IMG/VR virus record: IMGVR_UViG_3300032217_000884
Location: 1-38,480 of that record
DNA from: a virus
Strand: one strand, 5' to 3'
Length of the DNA: 38,480 nucleotides
This document shows, in pieces, positions 25,601-32,222 of this stretch. The position numbers and the translations under genes are program-made. Below the pieces are notes generated by a model, which did not search any database, was not told the origin of the DNA, and worked only from the letters and a program-made list of their open reading frames with translations. Position 1 is the first letter of the stretch, and every line of letters starts with the position of its first letter.

Positions 25601-27949
25601 CCAAAATATCAGGATGTAAGAGACCGTGCAATTGAGTTCTTTGAACGGGATTTTGTAAAACAAGAGAAGAGAAGACTGCAACGTGAGGGCATCCTTCCAG
25701 CAGATGCAGAGCTTCAAGCCAAAGATGCACTGATCAATAAGCGTAGTAGCACTGGGCAATCCTATGGGCAACAAGCTCTGATGGCTTTCATTGAGAGCTA
25801 TAATGGCAACTCGGGTGCGCCGACCAATATTGGCGAAGGCTATCGAGTAATGCTTAATAATCTTAAGACAAAGAAGGACATCCCGCCAGCGCTTAGAGAC
25901 CTCCTTGGTGAATACAAGAACTCAGAAGAGGGAACAAACAATCTTCTTCGCACGTTCGTCACTGTGGCTTCGATGTCTTCCAATCAATCATTCCTCAATA
26001 ACATCCGCACGCTCGGAGAACGTAATGGCTTCATGGTTCCTGCTGAAGAATACCATAAGGATCCGACTAAGTATGATGGCTTCATCCCCTTCCGTGAATC
26101 CACTACATCGAAGCATGATCCATTGCTCGGCGTGTATGCTCCGAAAGAAATGGTGGAAGGATTCCAAAAAACATTCGATTCCAACTCGCTTCGCCGCAAT
26201 ACAAATCACGCAATCGATATTGTGGACTCAGCTATGGGGGTTCTCAATAAAGCAACAGGCTACGCGATGGCTACGAAGACGCTGGGATCTGCCGGATTCT
26301 ATTTGCGGAACGTGCTCTCAAACATGCTGTTCTTTGGGCCTGCTCAAGGCTTCGGAAGAATCGATAAAATGCTAAAGGTCGCTGCGGAACATTCATGGGC
26401 GGGCCTTAAAGATCAGAATCGCATCGATGGTTACCTTGCTGAACTCACTGCGCTAGACATTATTGGAAATGAGATCCAATCAAATACCATCAGGGACTTG
26501 ATCAATGGCAAGGCTGAGGCTTCAGGAATCATGAAGCAGCTCGACGATGTGATGAAGAAGACTCAAGTATCCAAAGGCAAAGAAGCACTATCCTTTCTCG
26601 TTGATAAAGCGGGTAGGCTCGCAGCTGCTGCCGATGCCGTCTACAAGATTGCTTACTTTGAACACGAACTCAGGCTTCTCAAGCAAGCTCAAGCCGCTTC
26701 CAATACGGGCAGCGTTACTGATATGAGTGAGTATCAGCTTAAGCGACTTGCTGCTGAGAAGGTTTTGAGGACAGCACAGTCAGCTAGCCAAGCACCACCG
26801 ATTGTTTCAGAGATCACAAAGTCGGGACTTGGCCTGATGTTCGCGCCGTTCCTACGGTTCAAAGCGGAAGTTCCACGGATCGTAATCAACACCTATAAAC
26901 TATCTGTTGAAGAGATGCGTGACGACAATCCGAAGATCAAAACTCGCGGTATGCAGCGGTTCGCATCGATGACTTCGATGCTTGGACTTGTATCCGTAGT
27001 AATCCCAAGTGCATTGCGTGTGCTTGTTTCGGGTATCGACGATGAAGAAGATGATGCTCTGCGTAGTTCGATGCCCGAGTATCTTCGTGGTCATACTTTC
27101 TACTACTTCGGAAGCGGTGATAAACTTCAGTCCGTCGATCTTTCATTCATCAATCCATTTAGCTTGATGGTGGATCCTTCGCTACGCGCAATGGAAGACT
27201 TGGTTCACGGGCGTGTTGGATCTGCCGCATCAAAGTTTGCTCAAGGAATGATCTTTGACCAATATCTAGACGACCAGATTCTGGCTGGTTCTGTATCAGA
27301 TCTACGCAAGAACGTAGACGCGACAACGGGTGAGCCAATCTGGGAACAAGATATCGACGGCGCTGGGAGCGTCCTGTCTAAAGGACTGGGTTACATTTTG
27401 AATAGGGCCTATTCCCCACGTATCGTATCTGACGCGATCAAAGCATACGGAGCAGTTGGTGGAGACTTTAGTGAGTTCGACGACAGCCCGCTCGGGTTAA
27501 TGCTAAGCGGTGTGTATCCAGTTCGTATCCACGATATCGATCTAGACAAACAATTCGGACGTTACCTTCGCGAGAAGAAGGAGCAATTTGATCGGGTCAC
27601 CCGCAATAAATACGCGGCGTATAGTGAGCGTCCGTTTACAGAAGATAGTCTACGCGAACTATACAACGATGAAGTTGCCAATCGCCGCAGCCTAAATCAA
27701 GATCTTGTTAGGATCTCGCGTGGCTTTGAAGGGCTGGGCATGACGCCTACTGAGATCTACAAGAACATGACTACACGCGGTGGCATTAGCAAGCGGAGAG
27801 CTGGTCTTCTATTTAACAACTTAATGGATCGACCAGATCTTAATAAGGGATTTCTACAAGGTCTATTGCAGCGTGAGTTTGGAATGGAACGGGCCAAGGT
27901 TCTCATAGACCAGATGGAGAATCATCCGAGATACATGTTCGTAGAGTAA
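16652..27949 (+). CDS. Giant polyvalent / internal virion-type protein, 3,765 residues
   Basis: Probably carried in the particle and delivered with the DNA, as giant proteins of podovirus-like phages are. Visible layout: helical N-terminus; Ala/Gly-rich hydrophobic stretches near 531-566 and 800-818; a Pro/Thr/Ala linker near 885-950; a zincin-like domain with LLEEYVHAF (E1784-H1788) and a downstream IDEFVASFLLSKKFQ; an ALFSS motif at 1917-1921; a second zincin-like domain with AEELGHVAS (E2074-H2078) and ILFSQ at 2258; an AT-rich-encoded insert near 2440-2560; a long helical region; and a C-terminal part (about 3200-3765, FYLRNVLSNMLFFGP onward) that resembles the LPD38 domain of polyvalent proteins, with a hydrophobic segment near 3440-3461. 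No RNA polymerase motif was found. The start follows an AT-rich leader without Shine-Dalgarno. Confidence 0.8.
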   Translation: MSEYDFLLSEEPALKLLPYSKWSAENAPTDSLDSRKNYADYLRSEHLDAGTYDETIERDIREGLFKSSVDKTFITDDDIGREATLTVAAPSLDEQLRSAENTLPADTPEWEAISKYKAFRRTILEQPDAPESYKALGEEYKANAEAALLNTADDVLRMKIRNNEIPFAKVTDADGNQQIIASDSALSIPLKQALLQSKGAGVGLSDALVAKNELEVQEGFSIPRYKLRRVLEASAMLEELAKSDEGISTSIDGYAQRLARTEYDFGDTVGYLADSLGQSITDVVQRIIGKGEEVDKNQALRDKAERVALNDFSTTAESIASKLNSSGALRDSEAFSVDEVQLAMNELGVNAANNKGYFQFHDGPNEIGKNIRSYGFGLPSVAPSLMANKVKFDQALAARSDIDPKIKSQMEGQRKAFIESQFSQFDKLLQRTDVGEDWLNTLQAARANGQKDSTTLESFLSDDKNYSEFSQRAKGIGMSIVDGFGQLLAAVPAVMGADFAQDYLSGVAQKNSDRQELANLFGVDMGVTQEIAEAVAPMLVDMTATTLLAAATAPAAGVGGAAYLAAKQGARLTVKGIVKGITSGALRAGIGETAEVAAKRLVTEGLIKQSVKDAGTKGAMEAIRGYSGTLANKMNIVTTSFIPAANRSMGAAYGTMFNQLLKDPTLTREQAHERALGGALASGAVTGLITSAFAGFGHGGLDTALTRGLTRNEMKTIFSRLTNAADEISDKTFNEVIKKSLKNTFKDFGYSSLSKSIAKNAFDEGTEEALDQFIGSFVQDAALNGNTPMLDRFSQSFHAFVIGGVMGAGVPAIQAVVPSINRDVRNASARNLELKAITDITGRLNESGSPITAQIVSALLTGPTRRRDQMASAIQQKRNEAAAASIVPPVDVTTSAPEVATAAAAAATPIDTTAAPSDTTTAPVVTGAIEPIVAPLAEPIVEPIVAPLVEAVTVESLEEALSKVTPEDVETLIPAVRPEELEATGQMDLGLYVTQTNSERPAAVAPFNMLNFKSIKPVMEQLGLDFNDVVQSELQDLSSSPTIIPRIDLATSSGGTVMLEANPDLFVGDEATVKAEQETFNRIAQTGFPISFQTSVRFGMPKRNVSEKATGQKSYYGTKSNELAGLIYKNYPVTVLAPVEAGSKYASQRKVTFFDAVSGKRVSRQIKGVLDANGNGVFNNDPVLISEMIRDGIPVRIPKKFVGPVNPSLVVRKGYIVDVLGPRADGKAGLVSMTAPIERTLTSEPDYQSLYEASGLASLFIDDITNERVIPSGAPVIDKSGKMLKDGGNETSVGELVTNFNQFVFNATMPEEQQGAAASNERGSLRENASKRIREMLRLRSGSELDSGFFDTALQALHTEYIYHANLFEVRSSLINSGITAETQAGIVIPTTKSKAAVKLLMARLKADSKTTVAERLAPFVNTDAKTISRNPDAVILSFLNSMVLNNPRFDGDVMPTINQLSDTIKARYAEQQKTRGIEERVKASISMDPSIMDKIDIQNLSRSGTYIGEPSTLTSERFSDNEISRVLKQAEFNAINAIDEDADLRDALNDLLFQSVYKNPSANQVSRVVGMTTVDAYGTLANWIASGNFDHPEVLAFERSLRSGEFASGNDLRSALSLSRLSSRASETENPTEDKAFVDAVRNEIGRSLNQTVSIESAKNFIKALDKGIRKRMSRSHITSAQANIARSLNTIEVNKLGIKSGDAQSIIEALKAISKTSKNGNHKLVAELLLEDPAFIKRIKFEIGTADHSIAGEYNRLTDGSHSVFINLNGFNGRGLTNVLLEEYVHAFLSDTLNKPKEALNDAQKMAIARLNGLMELVRQQAESEGITNPSLLDGLENIDEFVASFLLSKKFQALVKSVNPPQGQRGFFGRIIDAMVSLFRKVTNKEKKGYAEALTDILDLSRSAMGAERNTAKALFSSVAGDASDSLERAAAVRDTLPASVIAATAVAPTLSQEEMAIAAVTATQEDANKALVAEQNKVTTANIPQSSVNSDTEQVAKAHLLMRSIRNMIPLEVRLKFITAKEAAQLGDSRRFIASAFGDEISIDMSRLMSYVDGLDNLTSNMLVESVIAEELGHVASYNALTQNQIDSIVDSLSQNELDALANSYYQTDETRQASKDLLRSEDLTESYTEKRRLVEEQLRAHLQRVTTGHSTEENAAFLRTNPSLFKIVLRYIGGAFRRMVGLRSVGNPHMDVALSRMLVEMRALKMGYRNGPASLRFDPNSPAASMEAFRAITGIDDLEEIEAAGFDEDVSEILFSQIGLEDFKRIQRASRPLSEQVADQPTDQPLIKTSEDVPFPLIIESITGSFGLSWKDVSKELINDFETVYKFEEVAGEYRATPIYEMMSLPTISGDPDTPEVVELEAAKAFLNRRLNKTIRNGLAANDIELPELVNNNLVEQFIDTILLDAVDFGNGVQLILNGNADAENEETLITASGDFSELTASNTKPINIDKLKETLFQIDGFELKNESIKFNGNIKFDAIITRGTKKYSMDFDINQNTKNIHVGSLFPINGGEVSGSDSFGMDLLLALISNNHLIGAKTLDTYAAGNAKTVNQETQRNVERRQLAMERGEEYNPDPSMLFKGFKAWPKIGFDTELTRYYLESMADENQESAGIIDEIKQLAADADGKLTLVQLMHLGPDAKRGTVIWSNYGVGSNMVFNLESGSPSMQAFGKMIERAVKLKGTVEEIKPLRQTYARSLKNLESIGLSAEEQKSREQEIRSNFIAGLNKLGVNPDRLLTSLGSGVAFSGKSINFDPLLETLEMPLFEAGTYKAPSGSLLRAFLGELDPRIKRLNDNRMAFNRAATSIVTRYKATLDKLVIARYGAIANAPNDLIAEAMGSTGIEVSEVEYDKIEDEHTARLVAIRNDTALTDDKRSEAILESARLRDAALTDARSLAREAFIRRKDSAITALSSQAPEIAAHIADIRGKLIDPLSMKLKKDYNMTEEFGIHIDSQLGIYMTRAYRMFNEIGFSDRVKQDPKYQDVRDRAIEFFERDFVKQEKRRLQREGILPADAELQAKDALINKRSSTGQSYGQQALMAFIESYNGNSGAPTNIGEGYRVMLNNLKTKKDIPPALRDLLGEYKNSEEGTNNLLRTFVTVASMSSNQSFLNNIRTLGERNGFMVPAEEYHKDPTKYDGFIPFRESTTSKHDPLLGVYAPKEMVEGFQKTFDSNSLRRNTNHAIDIVDSAMGVLNKATGYAMATKTLGSAGFYLRNVLSNMLFFGPAQGFGRIDKMLKVAAEHSWAGLKDQNRIDGYLAELTALDIIGNEIQSNTIRDLINGKAEASGIMKQLDDVMKKTQVSKGKEALSFLVDKAGRLAAAADAVYKIAYFEHELRLLKQAQAASNTGSVTDMSEYQLKRLAAEKVLRTAQSASQAPPIVSEITKSGLGLMFAPFLRFKAEVPRIVINTYKLSVEEMRDDNPKIKTRGMQRFASMTSMLGLVSVVIPSALRVLVSGIDDEEDDALRSSMPEYLRGHTFYYFGSGDKLQSVDLSFINPFSLMVDPSLRAMEDLVHGRVGSAASKFAQGMIFDQYLDDQILAGSVSDLRKNVDATTGEPIWEQDIDGAGSVLSKGLGYILNRAYSPRIVSDAIKAYGAVGGDFSEFDDSPLGLMLSGVYPVRIHDIDLDKQFGRYLREKKEQFDRVTRNKYAAYSERPFTEDSLRELYNDEVANRRSLNQDLVRISRGFEGLGMTPTEIYKNMTTRGGISKRRAGLLFNNLMDRPDLNKGFLQGLLQREFGMERAKVLIDQMENHPRYMFVE

Positions 27950-27954
27950 ATAAA

Positions 27955-27992
27955 AATACCCCCGTGCTATGATAGCACGGGGGTTTATTCTT
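27955..27992. terminator. Strong bidirectional terminator
   Basis: A perfect 11-bp stem CCCCCGTGCTA (27959-27969) / TAGCACGGGGG (27973-27983) with a 3-nt loop is followed by TTTATT on the plus strand and preceded by an A run that gives a T run on the minus strand. It ends both the giant-protein operon and the leftward accessory operon. Confidence 0.9.
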
Positions 27993-28007
27993 AATGTGAT
28001 AAGTAAC

Positions 28008-28172
28008 TTAGGAGTAGTCTGGGTATATTTTTGTATCGTGTCCTAATAAATCTTCTATTTCATAGGCCAGTGTTAATATGAATCTTACAGAGTCATATAC
28101 GATTAGATGCATTTGAAGTAAGGCTATCCAGAATAATGTGAAGGCAATTCCGATAAGTAGTGATGAACTCAT
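28008..28172 (-). CDS. Small membrane protein, 54 residues
   Basis: ATG at 28172, stop at 28008. One hydrophobic segment near residues 4-26 (LLIGIAFTLFWIALLQMHLIVY) would span the membrane, followed by an acidic tail. It is 8 nt downstream of another small membrane protein gene. A holin or other lysis accessory role is conceivable from size and pairing, but no endolysin is in the window. It is the last gene before the bidirectional terminator. Confidence 0.65.
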   Translation of the reverse strand: MSSSLLIGIAFTLFWIALLQMHLIVYDSVRFILTLAYEIEDLLGHDTKIYPDYS

Positions 28173-28180
28173 TGTATTCT

Positions 28181-28339
28181 TTACTTAGTGATCAGCAGTA
28201 TTACGATAGCCCAGAAAACTATAAGAAGGGCTATGGCGTAAGCTCTTACATGGATTCTGCAATATGGCTTGCGGATGTGGTTGTTGGATAAGGGTCGTCC
28301 CGAACGGGCGTTGGTAATGATTGGCTGCGTGTGTTTCAT
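28181..28339 (-). CDS. Small membrane protein with C-terminal TM
   Basis: Encodes 52 residues from the ATG at 28339 (MKHTQPIITNARSG), preceded by the leader GAAAACAACAAT typical of this block; a start at 28375 is possible. A basic N-terminal half is followed by one transmembrane helix (AIALLIVFWAIVILLITK) at the very C-terminus, a tail-anchored layout. The function is unknown. Confidence 0.65.
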   Translation of the reverse strand: MKHTQPIITNARSGRPLSNNHIRKPYCRIHVRAYAIALLIVFWAIVILLITK

Positions 28340-28349
28340 ATTGTTGTTT

Positions 28350-28523
28350 TCAGTTTGAATAGTGGTGGATCTCATGGCTTGTAGGCCGGATGATACTGAT
28401 CAGGTAGTCGATGACATCAGCGGGACTGTCGTCACCGATTGGGTGTGAGCCTGAGGATACACCCATCCGGTATGCTACCCATCCGGTGTGTATTGTGAGG
28501 ACTAAGTGTTTTGATATAGTCAT
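28350..28523 (-). CDS. Small hypothetical protein, 57 residues
   Basis: ATG at 28523, stop TGA at 28350. It reads MTISKHLVLTIHTGWVAYRM and then DDSPADVIDYLISIIRP, a strand-helix pattern with good composition for a real protein. It fits neatly in the gap between its neighbours on the same strand. No family was recognised. Confidence 0.6.
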   Translation of the reverse strand: MTISKHLVLTIHTGWVAYRMGVSSGSHPIGDDSPADVIDYLISIIRPTSHEIHHYSN

Positions 28524-28562
28524 ACGTTTGGTGGTTATATGTGATTGGCATTGCCATATGCC

Positions 28563-28856
28563 TTAGAACCAAAATGAGTCATTAACGTCGTTGACGGCTA
28601 ACTCAAATAAGTTGTCCTCAATGCTATCAGCATCAGCCTCGTTGTCGCCCGTGAGGTCGCCGAAAGAGTCCTCCTCACATTGCATCCACGGGATGGCATC
28701 CGATGGCATTGCAGGATCGTTACATGCTCCAAAAATGAATTTGTCGCCCTCCACGTTCTCGGCGTAGATGACGGGCTGAGGCCAGCTGGCGCGGTCGGCG
28801 TTGAGGACGGCAAGGATGGCGTTGCGGAATGATGCTCTGGATTCGTTGGTTGTCAT
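28563..28856 (-). CDS. Hypothetical acidic protein downstream of a CA repeat
   Basis: Encodes 97 residues from the ATG at 28856 (MTTNESRASF); longer frames would translate the CA repeat and are not favoured. The C-terminal 40 residues are very acidic (EDSFGDLTGDNEADADSIED) and end in NDSFWF. Strong acidity might indicate DNA mimicry, but nothing more specific supports that. The 5' leader consists of a 15-unit dinucleotide repeat directly upstream of the start. Confidence 0.65.
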   Translation of the reverse strand: MTTNESRASFRNAILAVLNADRASWPQPVIYAENVEGDKFIFGACNDPAMPSDAIPWMQCEEDSFGDLTGDNEADADSIEDNLFELAVNDVNDSFWF

Positions 28857-28858
28857 AG

Positions 28859-28892
<34 letters not shown>

Positions 28893-28926
28893 TTTAAAGC
28901 GGGGATGGAACTCGCTTTGTGGTGAT

Positions 28927-29169
28927 TTAGGCGAACACATAAACCTTGTATGGCTCGCCATGGTAGGACTCACGGTCCTCCACCGACACCAAGGATGCGC
29001 CAACCTCAACTTTACCCTTGGCCTTATCGTATACGCAATAACTTGCGTTTCCATTCCAAGCAGAAATAGTTGTTCCATCCGTCAAATGGATAACGTCCAC
29101 CACGTCGGTGGAACAGTTTTTGTCTGATTTCTCAATTCTGCTGATGGTGGTTTCTTGGATGTTTTTCAT
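28927..29169 (-). CDS. Hypothetical protein, 80 residues
   Basis: ATG at 29169. The segment VVDVIHLTDGTTISAWNGNASYCVYDKAKGKVEVG reads as a run of beta strands, such as an OB-like or SH3-like small barrel; the protein ends YKVYVFA. It lies upstream of the CA-repeat leader on the same strand. No family assignment can be made. Confidence 0.65.
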   Translation of the reverse strand: MKNIQETTISRIEKSDKNCSTDVVDVIHLTDGTTISAWNGNASYCVYDKAKGKVEVGASLVSVEDRESYHGEPYKVYVFA

Positions 29170-29237
29170 AATGTAATTGGTTGGTAGGGTTGGGTAGGAG
29201 TGGCATTGCCAGACGCCTCTCGGCGTTTCGTCCTTGC

Positions 29238-29507
29238 CTAGGACTCGTCAGTGGCTAGTCTGTGGCTAGTCTGCATGACAACTTCAGCCCACTCAAATGA
29301 GCATCCGCTCACCCGGGTGGGTTTGACCGGAGCCATTATCAGGGTTCCGGTCACGGAACCTTTCGCCGTCATTCCCTGCCCTAGTTGGGCAGGGACATAT
29401 TTGGTGACGGTTACTAAGTCACCAACCTTGCGGCCAGCTATCTGATGCCACCCGCAGGTGACATTTTCTGATTTGCGGATTTCCGAGAACGTTGTTTTTG
29501 GTGTCAT
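29238..29507 (-). CDS. Hypothetical protein, 89 residues
   Basis: Start at the ATG at 29507 (MTPKTTFSEIRKSENV), favoured over the longer frame to 29576, which would overlap the neighbouring gene. The sequence alternates short strands and turns (GRKVGDLVTVTKYVPAQLG, GSVTGTLIMAPVKPT), like a small beta-barrel domain. The function is unknown. Confidence 0.65.
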   Translation of the reverse strand: MTPKTTFSEIRKSENVTCGWHQIAGRKVGDLVTVTKYVPAQLGQGMTAKGSVTGTLIMAPVKPTRVSGCSFEWAEVVMQTSHRLATDES

Positions 29508-29560
29508 TTTCGTAGTGTGTGGGTTGGGTAGGATTGCGGGGATCGGACCCGCTGAGGAGG

Positions 29561-29815
29561 TCAGGCCATCTGCCATGCCTCGTATTCCGCGAAGATTGCG
29601 GTGTGAGCGATGACCTTTTCGCGCTCGTCATTTGAGAGCGTGGAAAGCATTTGGTCGGATGGATTCGAGGTGCGAATCCACCCTTGATTGCAACTGTCCC
29701 ACACGGTAACAGTTGCATCCTTGTGGAAGGTGGAGTCGTAAACTCCCTTTTTCGCACGGGCGGTGGTGGTCTTAGTGAGGGAGTGAGGTGTGAGGTTTAT
29801 AAGTGTCTTTTTCAT
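29561..29815 (-). CDS. Hypothetical protein, 84 residues
   Basis: ATG at 29815 after the A-rich leader ACGAAAACAAACGAC, which lacks a Shine-Dalgarno. It begins MKKTLINLTPHSLTKTTT; the opening INLTPH is seen in several short phage or integrative-element proteins, but that is not enough to assign a family. A helix closes the protein (SNDEREKVIAHTAIFAEYEAW). Confidence 0.68.
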   Translation of the reverse strand: MKKTLINLTPHSLTKTTTARAKKGVYDSTFHKDATVTVWDSCNQGWIRTSNPSDQMLSTLSNDEREKVIAHTAIFAEYEAWQMA

Positions 29816-29878
29816 GTCGTTTGTTTTCGTTAGTGTTGGTGCTCCAGCTATGCGGTAAGCTACCGCAGGATTCAGGGT

Positions 29879-30334
29879 TCAGGCAGCGTCTGCTCTGGCA
29901 TACAGCGCCTTAGGTGCGGTCTTGAAATACTTCAGTAGTGCAGGGCATAGCCAGCCAGTGATGTCATTCTCGGGGCAGTGATACATATTGCCACCCATCT
30001 CTGGCCGCAGCCAATTAAACGAGTGTGTGTAATTTGGAAAAGGTGTCGGTGAGAAAGTAAGTCTAAACCCATTCGAGGCATCTTCGATGCCCGCTCTTTC
30101 AACCATCTCAGTCAGGATACTATCCATACCACAGACGAAAGCTTCACGGACAAGGCCAGTAGCTTCGTCATCAAACACCCAGCCACCAGCAAAGGCATAC
30201 GGCATGAGGGTTTGTATTGCATTACGATTTTTGCAGCGATTAAAATTGATGTTCATCTTTTGTTTTATGTATTCGATTGGGCTTGCTCCAGTGTAGTAGT
30301 AGGTGAGGAAAGCGTTGCGTATTCTTTGTTTCAT
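29879..30334 (-). CDS. DUF6717-like conserved phage protein
   Basis: Encodes 151 residues. The segment WVFDDEATGLVREAFVCGMDSIL, then GFRLTFSPTPFP and LRPEMGGNMYHCPENDITGWLCPALLKYF are recalled from a conserved family of unknown function found in phages and bacteria. Conserved His, Cys and acidic residues (MYHCPEND) could form an active or metal site, but this is not shown. The N-terminal 35 residues are basic. A 7-bp hairpin (TGCGGTA/TACCGCA, about 29852-29868) lies just after the stop. Confidence 0.65.
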   Translation of the reverse strand: MKQRIRNAFLTYYYTGASPIEYIKQKMNINFNRCKNRNAIQTLMPYAFAGGWVFDDEATGLVREAFVCGMDSILTEMVERAGIEDASNGFRLTFSPTPFPNYTHSFNWLRPEMGGNMYHCPENDITGWLCPALLKYFKTAPKALYARADAA

Positions 30335-30369
30335 ATCTTTATTAAGTAAGTGGGTGAGTGTATATGTAA

Positions 30370-30633
30370 TTAAGCGTCGTGGTCGAATGTGATTGAGGTG
30401 ATCGCTTTCTTTAAAGTCTCAACTGATTCCGCTTCAAAGCTACCCACTGTCGCTGCAACCGCCGTGGCGAATGATGTTAGCTTGGAGTCAATGTGGAGGC
30501 GAGCTGATCGAAGAGAGCATGCAGGAGTGAATGCAATCACAGCCCATCCAGATGGACTCTTCGACTCGCGCCGTGACTTGAGTTCGATTTCGTTTTTGTT
30601 GATCTCTATGGATACTGTTGTTTTTTCGTTCAT
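30370..30633 (-). CDS. Hypothetical protein, 87 residues
   Basis: ATG at 30633, overlapping the stop of the small membrane protein gene as ATGA. A strand-rich N-terminal half (TTVSIEINKNEIELKSR, GWAVIAFTPACSL) is followed by an Ala/Ser-rich helical C-terminal half. No family was recognised. Confidence 0.65.
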   Translation of the reverse strand: MNEKTTVSIEINKNEIELKSRRESKSPSGWAVIAFTPACSLRSARLHIDSKLTSFATAVAATVGSFEAESVETLKKAITSITFDHDA

Positions 30634-30734
30634 GATATTAGGATAAAAGCAATTACTGTTAATGTGGTTATGAGGCCCACCATCATCAGGAGTTGTCCGG
30701 ATGACAGTGGGCTGGTTGTTGGGGTTCGATGCAT
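30630..30734 (-). CDS. Tiny membrane protein, 34 residues
   Basis: ATG at 30734, stop at 30630. A short polar N-terminus (MHRTPTTSPLSSGQ) is followed by a single hydrophobic helix to the end (LLMMVGLITTLTVIAFILIS). It starts 3 nt after the VWA gene stop and overlaps the next gene by ATGA, so it is tiled into the operon directly below the ATPase/VWA module and may anchor or accompany it. Confidence 0.6.
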   Translation of the reverse strand: MHRTPTTSPLSSGQLLMMVGLITTLTVIAFILIS

Positions 30735-30737
30735 ACC

Positions 30738-32144
30738 TCAGCGGGCTGTGACTTTCACTCGTTCACCGAAGGGATACAGTTCGGGGTTGTGTCCATAGTC
30801 AAGCCAGAGGACGGGATAAGCTGGCTCCTTTACAAACGGCCAGTCATACGCCTCGCCATCTGTAAGGTAGACAAGACCATCGATGTGCGGTGCATTCTCT
30901 TCGACCCAGTCAAAGGCGGGTGCAAACTTGGTGCCGCCCCCACCTTTGATTGTCAGCGGAACCTGATCACCTGAGCGCAGCTCGATTACTTCACGGAGGC
31001 AGTGATCAACAGACAGCAGGTAGATACAGTCAGGCTTGAGGGTATCGAGCGCATCCTGCACAGCTTCCAACATCTCCTTCAGGATCGATGGATCGATGGA
31101 GCAGCTGCTATCGATTACGATGGCAATATCATTTACATCCTTCTTCTGTCGACCTGCCGAGATGAGTCCAGTAGATGTGAAGATAGGTGCATTGAATGGC
31201 TTGTCCCATCCGGACTGGCAGCGTGCAGTGAACCACTGCTTGAGGTATTCAACCCAGTCCATACCTTCACGGAAAGCACGGAGCTTACCCACTTCCCGCA
31301 GCCCGCTGCCACCGCTGATGCCTGCTCTCTTATTCAGTGCCTCGGCAAGGATGATCTGCTCGTTGCAGTCTTCGATCTCACGTTCGACATCCTCCTTGCT
31401 GAGTCCTGCATCTGGGTCAGCTTGTGGGGCGAAGGTATCCTCGGCACCGGATCCTACCCATTCATCACCCAAGATGTCCGAGTCAGACTTGTTGCCGGAA
31501 CCGGAGGCACTGTCGCCACCTGCACTGCCGTCGTCTGCACCGCCGTCGTCTGCACCGCCGTCGTCGCCGTCGTCACCTGCTGTGTCGTCGCCGTCGTCAC
31601 CTGCATCAGGTTGTGGCTGTGGCTGTGGCTGTGGCTGTGGCTGTGGCTGTTGCGGTGGTGGTGGCGGTGACTTGAACAGCTCGTCGTAGAGTTGCTCGGC
31701 GCTCTTGTCTCCGCTAAGCGTTTCGTCAATCAACACGTTAGCGATGAGCGGGAAGGGGATCCGCTTCCGACCTGACCGCTGAAAGACTTCCTTGTTGCGG
31801 CGGACGATCATCGCATTGATGACGTAGTCGGCAGCACGATTGGCTGTGTCACGGTCGATGAACTTGGAGAGCCGTGTGCCGTGTGACAGCATGGCGTGTA
31901 GTGATTCATGAGCAAGGAGGAAAGCACAGTGACCGACTGGGTCACTCGTCTTGCTGATGCGGTCAAGCCCATCAGGATTCAGGATCAGGCGCTTGCCGTC
32001 TGTTGCACCGTAGGCTGTGGATGATGTCCACTCCCACTTCATGGCGAGAAGCTTGGTATAGGCCAGCGGCCAATACTTGCGGACTCGGCGCATCGATCTG
32101 GCAAGTAGGCAATCTCCGTTGTGGTCGTATTGAATAGCGTTCAT
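30738..32144 (-). CDS. Metallopeptidase-like HExxH plus VWA domain protein (DUF2201/CobT-like)
   Basis: Encodes 468 residues. The N-terminal domain carries LLAHESLHAMLSH with H79, E80, H83 and H88, the HExxHxxxxH zinc-peptidase layout of the putative metallopeptidase domain usually paired with a VWA-like domain. A linker follows (about 158-220): a Pro-rich stretch, (QP)n, then Asp/Gly-rich repeats. The C-terminal VWA-like domain has a MIDAS motif D345-x-S347-x-S349 (VIDSSCSI), T405 in GGGGTKF and D429 in YLTDGEAY. Upstream on the same strand are a DUF3150-like gene and a MoxR-type AAA+ ATPase, the usual partners. In such pairs the ATPase remodels targets bound by the VWA protein; the phage target is unknown. 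Confidence 0.87.
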   Translation of the reverse strand: MNAIQYDHNGDCLLARSMRRVRKYWPLAYTKLLAMKWEWTSSTAYGATDGKRLILNPDGLDRISKTSDPVGHCAFLLAHESLHAMLSHGTRLSKFIDRDTANRAADYVINAMIVRRNKEVFQRSGRKRIPFPLIANVLIDETLSGDKSAEQLYDELFKSPPPPPQQPQPQPQPQPQPQPDAGDDGDDTAGDDGDDGGADDGGADDGSAGGDSASGSGNKSDSDILGDEWVGSGAEDTFAPQADPDAGLSKEDVEREIEDCNEQIILAEALNKRAGISGGSGLREVGKLRAFREGMDWVEYLKQWFTARCQSGWDKPFNAPIFTSTGLISAGRQKKDVNDIAIVIDSSCSIDPSILKEMLEAVQDALDTLKPDCIYLLSVDHCLREVIELRSGDQVPLTIKGGGGTKFAPAFDWVEENAPHIDGLVYLTDGEAYDWPFVKEPAYPVLWLDYGHNPELYPFGERVKVTAR

Positions 32145-32222
32145 GTTTCAGGATTCAGGTATTGTGTTTCAGGATTCAGGGTTCAGGTGACAGGGGATCG
32201 GACCCTGTCACCGGATGGTAGA
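32145..32222 (-). promoter_or_regulatory. Intercistronic hairpin and CCTGAATCC leader repeats before the VWA gene
   Basis: A perfect 10-bp hairpin (GGTGACAGGG at 32186-32195, CCCTGTCACC at 32203-32212) sits just after the DUF3150-like stop. Between it and the VWA start are CCTGAATCCTGAA repeats, shared almost exactly with the leader at 34627-34661. It may tune the expression ratio of the two proteins. Confidence 0.6.

Noticed and set aside
16652-27949. Giant protein as an N4-like virion RNA polymerase
   Set aside because: No T7-like polymerase motifs or DxDxD-type RNA polymerase motif were seen by eye; the recognisable parts are zincin-like and LPD38-like.
31002-31689. Long plus-strand ORFs opposite the VWA gene
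   Set aside because: They are antisense shadows produced by the repetitive QP and Asp/Gly linker codons; the minus strand has clear VWA and HExxH motifs.
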